From NCBI GenBank assembly GCA_022376515.1, contig WTXI01000594.1:1-12592 (forward strand): 12,592 bases of DNA, written 5' to 3'. The translations under genes were made by a program, and so were the position numbers. Positions 1-7,699 of this stretch are shown piece after piece; within the stretch, counting starts at the first letter, position 1, and every line of letters begins with the position of its first letter. The DNA is from Lactifluus volemus. Taxonomy: Eukaryota; Basidiomycota; Agaricomycetes; Russulales; Russulaceae. A model generated the notes under the pieces. It was not told where the DNA came from, did no database searches, and saw only the letters and a list, made by a program, of their open reading frames with translations.

Positions 1-2
1 GG

Positions 3-618
3 TTCGATCGCCTCAGGATAGTCTTCTTCAATCAACTTGTGTTTGATATTCCCCAAACTATTCGGTTCTTTGGTCACTAGACTCATTCAGGACATCCAGT
101 CTAACCTTGAGGATTAATGCGCTTTCTTCGAGAGTCCTCCTTTCGATGCTGTCTTCTTTCCATCTGATATGCCGCCCATGAATTCACAGAGGTGATGGAT
201 CGAGTTGCTCGTGGCATATCATGCGACCTTTAGATTGGCAAGTGTTTTCAATGGCACAGATATGCAGCCAGATTCTGTCCTTCCGCTCTAGCGTGGAATC
301 GCTCGTCATCGAGTGCTACTGTTGGGACGCGAACCAGAAACGATATAGATCCGACGGTATGGTCCAACTCTTTCAATCATTTCCCTCTGTCCAGAATCTT
401 CAAATATCCCCTTGCTAGAGCTTTCCATCGCAGCTGCGTTAGAAGGGCTCACAGGAGAACCAGCCGCCGAAGTATTCCCCTCGCTACACAGCCTTTCCAT
501 TGTGGTTGGAGATGATCACCCAAAACCCGCTGAAGCTGTGCCACAAGGCATACAATCATTTGTCGCAGCCCGCCAGCATAGCGGTCGTCCTGTAGCCCTC
601 TCTCGCCCCAGCGAGTAA
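3..618 (+). pseudogene. F-box/leucine-rich family protein, C-terminal part, disrupted
   Basis: Conserved protein text can be followed through changing frames. Positions 3-77 give FDRLRIVFFNQLVFDIPQTI and continue to RFFGH. A new frame from 77 gives LDSFRTSSLTLRINA. A third frame from 127 gives FESPPFDAVFFPSDM. The second frame returns by 221 with DWQVFSMAQICSQILSFRSS and reaches LFQSFPSVQNLQIS. A last shift near 405-412 leads to ALEGLTGEPAAEVFPSLHSL and ends with FVAARQHSGRPVALSRPSE and a TAA stop at 616-618. From family knowledge, the 'FPSLHSL' and 'FVAARQ.SGRPV' blocks are typical of the C-terminal half of the large basidiomycete F-box-like/LRR protein family, proposed substrate adaptors of SCF ubiquitin ligases. 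The F-box itself would lie upstream, off the left edge. There are about four frame changes plus a TGA at 179-181 in one frame. It could be a true pseudogene or a gene with assembly indels. Confidence 0.7.
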
Positions 619-1583
619 GGACACCAGCGCAGTAATTGTCCTTGGAGTCTTTCGCATAGCTTCTTCCCCTCGTTCCCTTTCCTCATTCCTCCTTCTACCA
701 TCTGTCCTCGTCCCGTACTCCACAATGCCACTCGGTCACACCACCCTTTATGCCTCGGCTCCGTGTATATTGCACTGGCCTGTGTTGCGATTATTCCCCT
801 CCTCTCTATCGCTGGCCCCTCTGTGTCGTTTATCTGTCATTCCTGTCTCAGACTACATACCATGCCTCGAATCGCGTTCTATATTAGGTTGCTACCCATT
901 CTCGTTTCCTTACCACTACTTTTACTTGCCGTTCGACGTTCCTTGTCCCACCGAGTTAGTTTCGTTCCTGACTTGCACCTCGTCCTAGCTTACGTTTGTG
1001 CTATGGTACCCCCTTCCTTGGCCTGTTCCCCGTATATACATTCCAAATGTATGTTGTTGTTTTTCAAGTCTGCACTTATATTCCGCAACACATATGACGA
1101 AGAAAACCGTCCTCGTATTTACAGGATGGAGAGGGGTAGCTACCATGCTGCACGCGCAAAGTAGTGGTCCCGACCGTTCCGTCTCTCTCTTGTATGCTAT
1201 CAGCTGTGCCGCTCATATCGTATCGTTACTTCCAATACCAATGTATCCGTTTGGACGTCCGTTTTCCCCTATTTCACTGTCATGGCATTGCAGATATGTA
1301 ATGCAGAAGTACAGTCTGCGACGTTGCGGTAAACCTCACGAATTTGGGACTTTATGGATTATGAACGCCCGGCCAATACTTTGCACTTGAAGCAGGGCCA
1401 CGGCCTTATCAAACAAGGACGAGTGGATAGTACTTTAAGTGGGAAGCTATCAATCTAATCATTCCGAAGTTTCTTCTCTTACTGTTAGGAAGTGCACGTA
1501 CAATATCATAAACACGGCATCAACGTTCCAACCTAGGAAAAAGGATCGACATAGATAAGGTTGCACGCAGCTCTCACGAAGAA
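619..1583. other. Intergenic region with no supportable gene
   Basis: This lies between the 3' ends of two convergent gene relics (F-box on plus, Rab on minus). It is pyrimidine-rich on the plus strand at about 640-1050, as expected for 3' flanking DNA. Open frames of up to about 130 codons exist at 763-1390, but their translations are low in recognisable motifs, overlap each other in several frames, and match no family I know. I see no tRNA, repeat array or terminal inverted repeat. Confidence 0.55.
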
Positions 1584-3124
1584 ACAGCAAGTACATCCAG
1601 ATGTCCTCCTTTGCCCGATCATAGCTTGATCAAGACTGTACTGCCCTTCCTCACCCCATTCGGCGGCTCTGCCCGCGTTTCCCAGCGCGTGAGGACACGC
1701 TGTGCGATGTAGGCAAACACATCCGAGACGCCCGCGCCGTTTTAGCCAAGTGAAGAATAACTTGGGTCCTCGCGGGGGGTGAGGTGGCATTTGCTCGTGC
1801 AAGGGCTTGCTCCGTGGCGTATCGCGCAGGCGAGATCGTGGGTGCTGTGGATATCGATATCGTCAATGACGAGACCAAACGCCTCCGAGTCGTGCGGGGT
1901 CTTTTATAAACGTGTAACAACGGAGGAGGACGAAGGGGAGCGAGAACGCGAGAGTGGGGAGGAGAGCGCAGATTCGAATGGCGGCTCGGCGTGGGTGCCA
2001 TCGGAAAAGGAGGAAGCGGGAGCGAAGGAGGTGAAGCCCGTGTGGGTCGAGCCGAGCATACCGCTGTGCGCCGCGAAGCTGAAGTTAGGAGTTGCGCGAG
2101 TGGGATTTGGATGCGCGTTTGTGGTGATGCGAAGCGAGGTCGATCGAGGATGTAAGGGGTGGGATCATGATGGGTGGGAACTGAGGTATCCATGTCAGCT
2201 TCAGAATCACCGTCCGCGGCGTCTGGGGTAGCGTGGGGGCCAACCGCTGCGGGAGCTGGTATCGCCCAAGAGAAGTGATACCACCTGACTGAGATGTTGT
2301 ATCCAGATTCAAATTTCCGTTCGTATGTACTCACATTTCGTAGTCGTCAGATCCATTGACGACGCGGGCGGGTAACCACTAACCAGTCTCTCTCGTTCAC
2401 TGGCGTTGCCGGACTGCGGCTGGTGGATCGCATATCCGAGGCGGAACGAGCTCGTCGAAGAGGCGCAAGGCATCCTCTTCCATAGTAGTAGTAGCGTTAT
2501 ACAAATCGGAAATGAGGTCGGTCTTATTTCCAACTACCACGAGGCAGGATTCTTCTATGTCTTCATCTGCGAGCGGTGCGCAGGCACGGAATTCGGACCA
2601 TCATCGGGTGAGGGCATGCAGCGTCGCAGGCTGATTGACGTCGAACATGACAAGGGTGGCATCCGCACCACGAAAAAAAAAACGTAGTGGAGAGTGAGGA
2701 GAAGCGTTCTTGACCGACGGTATCGTAGTATTACAGGTCGAGTCGTGTGAGTGGAATCAACGCGCACGCTGGGTGTGGGATGTCGACCAGGGCGATGGGA
2801 AAGGTGTGCCAAGGCTCAAGTTGGGCATTAGCTAGTCGGCGGATCATGATCGGGTGCGTAGAGAGTGCGGAATTGGCTTCGTTTGTGGAGAGGGTATGTC
2901 GAACAGCAGAGCGGATGAATTGCGAAACGAATATGAGAGAGTTTTTCACGGGCAGTGATAGCGGCAGTAGCGAAAGACGATGGAACCGTGACATCTTGTT
3001 TCTAATCTGGTTTCTCGACAACACTTGTTTTCCCAAAGCTAGAGTTGTGAGTTGAATATCCCCGGTGGCGAGCGACCCGTTCGCGTAATTTTAGCCCTGG
3101 GAGATGTGAAGGACATGTCGGCAT
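1584..3124 (-). pseudogene. Rab-family small GTPase (Ypt7/Rab-like), disrupted
   Basis: Read on the minus strand. Near 3023-3037 there is SSFGKTSVVEK, a degraded P-loop (G1, usually GxxxxGKT/S). At 2707-2724 DTVGQE, followed by RFSSLS, is the G3/switch II motif (usually DTAGQE). GADATLVMFDVNQPATLHAL follows, then VVVGNKTDL with G4 (NKxD) at 2517-2531. After a long Pro/Ser/His/Arg-rich stretch comes GPKLFFT with AKT (G5, usually SAK) near 1740-1775, and GVSDVFAYIAQRVLTRWE at about 1679-1732. One frame near 1584-1598 reads SGCTCC, which resembles the C-terminal prenylation cysteines, but no stop follows. Breaks: TGA at 2601-2603 where the family has Trp, an A10 run at 2673-2682 that puts GADAT out of frame with DTVGQE, and several shifts in the tail. 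Switch I is not found; introns may explain part of this. From the family, such proteins direct vesicle traffic at endomembranes. The start is uncertain (ATG at 3124 or 3116). Confidence 0.72.
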
Positions 3125-3411
3125 CTTTCACCACTCTTCTGCATTCCCATGTAAGAACTGGAGGAAGCACCTGAGGCTCGATATAATATGTCGTCGCCCA
3201 ACACCTTGAAATCGGGTGCTAGTGAAAGGGGAACATACTTCAAGATGTTGGGAAAGTCAAGTTATACAACGTTCGTAGTGTGCAAAATCGGGAGGAACGA
3301 GCGGTGGCAGCGGCGGCAAATAATAAAACGGGGGGGGGAGCGGGCAGGCGTGCGCGCGGAACGGGAACAATAGACGAGACTCTTTCGGAGTCTCGTCTGG
3401 TTACTATATAT
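3125..3411. other. Upstream flank of the Rab relic / junction with the copia element
   Basis: This stretch separates the N-terminal end of the Rab relic from the inferred 3' end of the copia element. It contains a G9 run near 3331, an AT-rich patch near 3180-3190 that could be part of the Rab promoter, and the hairpin at 3372-3398. The 61-codon plus-strand open frame at 3188-3373 is basic and of low complexity, and I do not consider it a gene. The real copia/host junction may lie inside this interval, because the copia LTR edge is not certain. Confidence 0.4.
3372..3398. repeat. Perfect 11-bp inverted repeat (hairpin)
   Basis: AGACGAGACTC is followed by a 5-base spacer TTTCG and then the exact reverse complement GAGTCTCGTCT. 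On the minus strand a TATATAG box (3404-3410) lies a few bases upstream, so the hairpin would fall at or near the transcription start of a minus-strand unit. That unit could be the copia LTR (R region) or the Rab gene. The function is unknown. Confidence 0.6.
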
Positions 3412-3696
3412 TGTTCTGTAGACTAGTGAAATTGCTAATTGAAGAAGGGGGACTAGTAGTTTTAGGGAATGGTCTCGATCTTGGCCTCGAGAGTGGCCGC
3501 TCGTAGTGAACGTGGGCGCAGGACTAAGTCCTCGGCGCGGGGAATATACTAACTAAATAAAAGGGGTGTCGAGGATAGAAAAGGAATGGTATAGTAGGTA
3601 AACAGCTGTGGGCGATCGCCCCAACGGGGAGCGGTTTTATCCACACCGGCAGGTCCTCGGGGTGCCTAGGACGTTGGCTGTCCATCCTTGGTACCC
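3412..3696 (-). repeat. Candidate 3' LTR / 3' untranslated region of the copia element
   Basis: This region follows directly after the copia pol stop, where the 3' LTR is expected. On the minus strand it begins with TTAGGGGTACC and can be read to CTACAGAACA, which would give a TG...CA style end at 3412 (plus strand TGTTCTG). The start lacks a clean TG, and no second LTR is in the window for comparison. An alternative is that the LTR continues left through the TATATAG box and the hairpin at 3372-3398. The boundaries are therefore tentative. Confidence 0.3.
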
Positions 3697-4330
3697 CTAA
3701 CGCTGGGCGCCGTTCTCGGCCGCCAGCCTTTCTCCTGCGTCCTCGTGATTCCTCGTCACTCCCCCGCGAGCGCCGTCGAGGGCCTGCAACAGACCGAGTC
3801 CGGCAGCGTGCCATGTGACCTCCAGGCCGGTAACGCCTTCGTGAGGATGTTGGCTGTCATATCGTCGGTGGGGCAGTAGGTGATGGATAGCTCCCCCGTG
3901 TTGATGACTTGTCGGATGTAGTGGTAACGAATGTCGATGTGCTTTGTTCTGGCTCGATAGTTATCATCAGTGGCAATCTTAAGGGCTGCCTGATTATCAC
4001 AGTAGATCATGGTTGAATTTTCGAAAGGAGTTAGCAACTCTCCTTTGAGGCGGCGAAGCCACACTGCTTCCTTCGCAGTGTGGGTCACCGCCATGTATTC
4101 TGCTTCCGCGGTGGACAGGGTGACGATCTCCTGCTTGCGAGATCGCCACGAGATCGCCCCTCCATCGATAAGGAACGCGTAGCCCGATATGGTGTGGCGG
4201 TGCGGCTGCGATGCGCCGTCTGCGTCCGTGTATCCGATGAGGTCGTGCTGCTCACTGCCGTAGGTGAGCTCGAGGTGTTGTGTGCCCGATAGGTAGCGCA
4301 GGACGCGCTTCACCGCGTCCCAATGCAGCT
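3697..4330 (-). pseudogene. Copia pol: RNase H domain and C-terminus
   Basis: The minus-strand reading gives HWDAVKRVLRYLSGTQHLEL, then IGYTDADGASQPHRHTISGY with the first catalytic Asp, STAEAEYMAV with the catalytic Glu, YCDNQAAL with the second Asp, and KHIDIRYHYIR with the last Asp. DDMTANILTKALP then marks the usual end of copia RNase H. A frame change close to 3810 is followed by VTWHAAGLGLLQALDGARGG and a TAG at 3697-3699. The typical copia terminus 'RGGV' is therefore present, only out of frame. From the family, this domain degrades the RNA strand during reverse transcription. All acidic catalytic residues are visible, so most of the domain is well preserved. Confidence 0.9.
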
Positions 4331-4936
4331 CCCCGGGTTCTCGAGAAATTGGAGAGGGTCGAGATCGCGAACGCGATGTTGGGGCGCGTGGCGACTGCGG
4401 CGTACATGAGGCTTCCGATTGCCTCTCGATATGGTGTTTTTCGCATATGGGCTGCCTCTGTCTCATCAGCAGGGCAATCATCTTTGGAATAAAGTATGTT
4501 TGGGATCATGGGTGAGCTCTGAGCCTTGGCATCACCCAGTCCATATCTCGCAACAATAGACTTGATGTATTCTGATTGCGAGAGCGAGATGGTGTGCGCG
4601 GGCGCGGTCTCGGGTGACTCGGATCCCGAGGAGCCAACTGATCAGCCCCAAGTCGGTGAGGGCGTAGCGTGCGTTCAGCTGCGCCTTGTACCGTTGCATG
4701 AGCTTGCTAGAGCTGCTTGTAATGATGCAGTCGTCGACATGGACCGCAAGGATTAGGACGTCGTCCTTCTCCTGCGCTTGGAAAACGCCCGGGTTGGATT
4801 GCGTGACACGGAGACCAAGGTCGTTGAGCGCGCGCGTGAGGGTGTCGTACCATCGACGCCCGGCCTGCTTGAGCCCGTAGAGGGACTTCTGCAGCCGTTT
4901 CACACTGCCGCTGCTCTCCTCGAAGCCAGGGGGTTC
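4331..4936 (-). pseudogene. Copia pol: reverse transcriptase, C-terminal half
   Basis: The minus-strand reading begins at the solo-LTR junction with EPPGFEESSGSVKRLQKSLY, then GLKQAGRRWYDTL, the hallmark copia RT block 'LYGLKQA.R.WY'. LILAVHVDDCIITSSS carries the catalytic 'VDD' at 4730-4738, and ALTDLGLISWLLGIRVTRDR follows. A frame change is crossed before KTPYREAIGSLMYAAVATRP and NIAFAISTLSNFS, the conserved connection region. About 70 codons between LLGI and KTPYREAIG are only partly readable because of shifts near 4510-4560. The domain copies element RNA into cDNA in the cytoplasmic particle. It is separated from its N-terminal half by 605 bp of foreign LTR and a target-site duplication. 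Confidence 0.9.
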
Positions 4937-4941
4937 CTGCA

Positions 4942-5546
4942 TGTTAAGGTTCCAAGTGGACCTTTGTACGAAGTGTACGTTCGTTCGTGAAGTCAAGAAC
5001 TAGACTTGCAAGACGTGCAAGTCAAGATCAAAGGTTCGATAGAGATGAGACTTAGTAAACGACTAAGTCAAGAGCGTTTCAGAGGTCAAGGGCTTTGGGC
5101 TTAGGGATAAGACCAAAGTGTCAAGAAGTCGAAGAGCGTGATGTCAAGAGGGTTCTCTCAGGTCTGATGCTTCTAGGCAAGCAAGGTTCTAATAGATAGA
5201 AGACTTGGATTGCGAAACAAAACTGAGACTTAAGGTCTCTAGGGCAGAAAATACAGGGTTTTATATAGAAGAAAACGAGGCTATGTACACAGCCGTAGGG
5301 GCTGTGACCTTCGTACAGCTTTCAGGGTTTGAAACATGTTTCAGGAATCAGCAAGTCATCCTGTGCATGTGGCTGTTGCTTGAGGCTGTACGGTGCTGTG
5401 CAAAGCTATACCGTGAGAGAAGTAAGTAAGCGATCTGAAACAAAGCGATCGGCAGTCCATCCACATAAGCAAGGGAGTCAGCAGAAATGAGTCATCAGTC
5501 GAAAATGTACAGTATGAGTCAGCAAAACACGTGTCAGTCCATAACA
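4942..5546 (-). repeat. Solo LTR (605 bp) inserted in copia RT, with 5-bp target duplication
   Basis: The ends are TGTTAAGG and CCATAACA (5'-TG...CA-3', short inverted termini TGTTA/TAACA). The flanks are identical: CTGCA at 4937-4941 and CTGCA at 5547-5551. Leaving out the LTR and one CTGCA joins EEIYMQ to EPPGFEE in a single RT frame, which confirms the edges. No internal retrotransposon DNA is present, so this is the product of LTR-LTR recombination or a mis-assembled copy. The minus strand is favoured: TATATAAAA (around 5259-5266) has AP-1-like TGAGTCA/TGACTCA sites upstream (about 5475-5520) and a CT-rich tail downstream. The family is not identified; it shares no obvious long similarity with the two other LTRs here. 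Confidence 0.9.
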
Positions 5547-5551
5547 CTGCA

Positions 5552-5990
5552 TATAGATCTCTTCCTCCTCCCCCAGCTCACCATTTAAGTAAGCGCTATT
5601 AAAATCAAAAGTGTCTATGTCCCAGTCGTAGCGCGCAGCGATCGCGAGGATGGTGCGAATGCTGGCTAGTTTCGCAACCGGGGAGAAGGTGTCGAAGTAG
5701 TCGACGCCATAAATTTGCGTGAACCCGCGTGCGACAAGGCGCGCCTTGTATTTGTTGATCGCGCCATTGGCCTTGCGCTTGAGTCGGAAGACCCACTTGC
5801 TGCCGACGACGTTTTTGCCTTCGGGATGGGGAACTGTGTCCCAGGTGCCCGCGCGTTCGAGTGTCTTGATCTCGCGTTCCATCGCGCGCTGCACTCGGGC
5901 CAGTCGGGGTGGGATCGCGCCTCGGAGACGGAGCGCGGGTCGCCGTTCGCGTCGTGCACTGCCGCGGTCATCGTCATATCGATCTCTACA
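5552..5990 (-). pseudogene. Copia pol: reverse transcriptase, N-terminal half
   Basis: On the minus strand a segment ending AARSHPDWPECSARW-like text (frame broken near 5890) leads into MEREIKTLERAGTWDTVPHP, then VVGSKWVFRLKRKANGAINK, YKARLVARGFTQ and GVDYFDTFSPVAKLASIRTI. These are the classic start of copia RT ('W..A...E......N.TW', 'KWVFK.K', 'YKARLVA.GF.Q..G.DY..TF.PV'). It ends at EEIYMQ, exactly where the solo LTR's target duplication begins. The fragment runs through about 110 codons with one frame, so it is one of the best preserved parts of the element. Confidence 0.92.
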
Positions 5991-7218
5991 TGGAATGCCA
6001 TCTCTGCATAGCTAGGTTCTTCAGGGGCTGTGACAAAAGACTCGTTAGCTGAGTCTGTTCCGTGCTGGGATAATGTCACCCGGCGCACGTGCCCTCGGAG
6101 GCTGGTTTCTGGGGCATCTTCTTCTCTGGTGGCCTGCTCGCCCTGCGACAGCTTCGCCATTCGTGCCGATCGGCGTGGCGGCTCGGATCGTACTTGCGGG
6201 GGCGGCTTCACTTTCTTCGGTGCTCGGGGCGGCTGTGGCGGTGGTGGTGCTGGCTCCAGTGGTGTGATCGGCGACGGCATCACATAGTCATCTTCTGCCG
6301 CTTGGTCCGGGGCCTCGGCGTCGTTTTCTGGCTGTTCCGAGGTCGGGTCGGGTTCCAGAGCACCGGCGTTGGGATGCCATGTTTGGGGCATCGGGATGAC
6401 GCTGGGCTGACTTTTCGGGGCTACGACTTTGTTCTGGGCTTGTACTTGAGGTTGTGAGGGGATGTACACTGTCACTGTGTCAGTGGTGAACTTTACATCT
6501 CTCTCAGCTGTGATGGAGTGCTTCTCTGGCCAATATATCCTGTGGGCATGGGGGCTCTCTTTGTCATAGCCTACCCATTGTGCTTGCAAGGCCCGGGCAT
6601 CTAGTTTTGAGCCCTTGAAGCTTTTGACCCACACCGCTGGCCCCATTCCGGAACGCCGGCCAAATTCAGCTTGTGTCCGTGGAGGCATTCGAAGGGGGTG
6701 ATCGTGCCTAGCGCGCGCGTGGACGTCCGGTTCTTCAGCCAGGGGCATGCTGGAGTGCCTCGCCCCATAGAGATTTGGGGAGGCCGGACTGGTGGAGGAG
6801 GGCGCGGACACATTCCATGAGGCGCCGGTTGAGCGACTCTGCAATGCCGTTGTGCTGCGGGTGTCGTGCGTGGTGAGCCGTTGCTCTGTCCCACGTTGCC
6901 GGAGGAAGGCCTTGAGATCGTTGCTGGTGTACTCGCCCCCTCGGTCGGAGTGGAAACGGCGTATCGTCACGCCGTGCTGCGTGCGCGCCCATGCCGCGAA
7001 CTCCTTGTAGGCGGTGGCGGCGTCCGATTTCGCTTTGAGGGTGTTGGTCCAGGTGTACCGAGAGTGATCGTCAGTGAAAGTAATGTAATAGCACTTCCCA
7101 CCAAGGCTGTTGACAGGAGAGGGCCCCCACACATCAGAGTGGACTTCTTCTCCAAAGAAGGTGGCAGGTGGGGCTTCTCTTTCAGGTCTGATGGCTTTTC
7201 TGGTCGTCTTAGCATAAT
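5991..7218 (-). pseudogene. Copia pol: integrase catalytic domain and Pro-rich linker
   Basis: The minus-strand reading starts at the gypsy junction with YAKTTRKAI, the residues that normally follow the integrase zinc-binding HHCC motif. HSDVWGPSP (first catalytic Asp), YYITFTDDHSRYTW and FHSDRGGEYTS (second Asp) follow. A shift leads to HNGIAESLNRRLMECVRALL, with the catalytic Glu in 'NGIAE'. After further shifts come TPFECLHGHK, VWVKSFKGSKLDARALQAQW and VGYDKESPHAHRIYWPEKHS. A Pro/Gln-rich linker with RRSARMA (about 6000-6480) joins it to RT. At least three frame changes separate these blocks. From the family, this enzyme joins cDNA to the chromosome. All three DDE residues can still be found. 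The HHCC end is missing, cut off by the insertion at 7218/7219. Confidence 0.9.
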
Positions 7219-7663
7219 TGTTAGGGACTAGCTGTTCCTAGTTCCTAAGATAGGATCAAGTTGTTCAGGAGGGACCAACAGAGACGCGAGTCTAAGTTGG
7301 GTCTAGCTAAGTTATAGCACTTAGAGGGCTTCAAGAGAGGAGAGGGTCACAAGGGGATTTGTGAGGAGGTTCAAGAGGCTAGTATTGGAGAGAAGTCCAA
7401 GCTGGAGAGCAAGGACACAAGTCGAGGAGTCTTATATACTGTACAGGGCAAAGGGCGAGTGACATCAGTAATGATGTCATGAGCCTGGGTCTAACTACGA
7501 CGTCATCGAAGTTCTAGGCTAATGATGTCATAAGAGTCACTATGAGTCAAGAACACGCTGTTCTGTGTCGTACAAGGTGAGGCTCTGTCCGTAAGCGAGA
7601 ATGTAGACGGAAATGAAAAACATGAGGCAACAGGGAGGCAGAGGTCCAGACAAATCCGTAACA
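7219..7663 (-). repeat. 3' LTR of the minus-strand gypsy element (445 bp)
   Basis: In plus orientation it starts TGTTAGGGAC and ends ATCCGTAACA, so the termini are TG...CA with TGTTA/TAACA inverted ends. On the minus strand it starts TGTTACGG right after the purine-rich GACGGGAGGTAA, as a 3' LTR must. Its outer end is directly followed by copia integrase coding sequence. Inside are a TATATAAG box (minus, 7438-7431), bZIP-type sites upstream of it, and a CT-rich R/U5 section downstream. No second copy is in the window to test age. Confidence 0.85.
7431..7549 (-). promoter_or_regulatory. U3 promoter of the 3' LTR: TATA box with CRE/AP-1-like cluster
   Basis: The TATA box is TATATAAG on the minus strand (7438-7431). 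Upstream of it, in minus-strand sense, are TGACATCA (7460-7467), ATGATGTCAT (7471-7480), ACGACGTCAT (7497-7506), ATGATGTCAT again (7522-7531) and the AP-1/Gcn4 consensus TGAGTCA (7543-7549). From established knowledge these are binding-site types of bZIP factors (ATF/CREB and Gcn4-like). Their binding here is an inference. Five related sites in about 90 bp next to a TATA box suggest stress- or starvation-responsive expression. Confidence 0.5.
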
Positions 7664-7675
7664 TTACCTCCCGTC
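7664..7675 (-). other. Polypurine tract of the minus-strand gypsy element
   Basis: The minus strand reads GACGGGAGGTAA and is immediately followed by the LTR start TGTTACGG. A purine-rich run abutting the 3' LTR is where plus-strand DNA synthesis is primed in LTR retrotransposons. The position is what makes the call; the tract itself is short and has one internal pyrimidine pair (C and T). Confidence 0.6.
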
Positions 7676-7699
7676 TTAGGTGATTGTCCCACCAATCAC

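Larger units (their letters stand above)
3412..7218 (-). mobile_element. Ty1/copia LTR retrotransposon, 5'-truncated by nested insertion
   Basis: On the minus strand the domain order is integrase (about 6480-7218), Pro-rich linker, reverse transcriptase (5990 to 4331, interrupted by a solo LTR) and RNase H (4330 to 3697). IN before RT is the diagnostic Ty1/copia order. Gag, protease and the zinc-binding N-terminus of integrase are absent because a gypsy element sits at 7218/7219. They should lie beyond the right end of the window if the element was complete. The left edge is inferred: pol ends at a TAG at 3697-3699, and the 3' LTR should follow. Many frame changes make it non-autonomous as read. 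Confidence 0.9.

Noticed and set aside
763..1390. Two overlapping plus-strand open frames of about 130 codons each.
   Set aside because: No recognisable motif, no supporting start or splice context, and pyrimidine-driven hydrophobic composition suggesting chance frames.
2601..2603. RIP-type (C-to-T) mutation as the cause of decay, suggested by a Trp codon read as TGA.
   Set aside because: One such change is not evidence. Most breaks here are indels, and no dinucleotide bias was computed.
5205..5429. A 74-codon plus-strand open frame.
   Set aside because: It lies wholly inside the solo LTR and spans its TATA region, with no similarity to a known protein.
5715..6457. Several plus-strand open frames rich in Gly, Trp and Arg.
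   Set aside because: They are antisense to the Pro-rich copia linker and RT start, and their composition is explained by that overlap.
7214..7668. The LTR at 7219-7663 as a solo insertion in copia.
   Set aside because: Flanks differ (ATAAT against TTACC), and the right side is a polypurine tract plus gypsy coding sequence, so it is the 3' LTR of a longer element.
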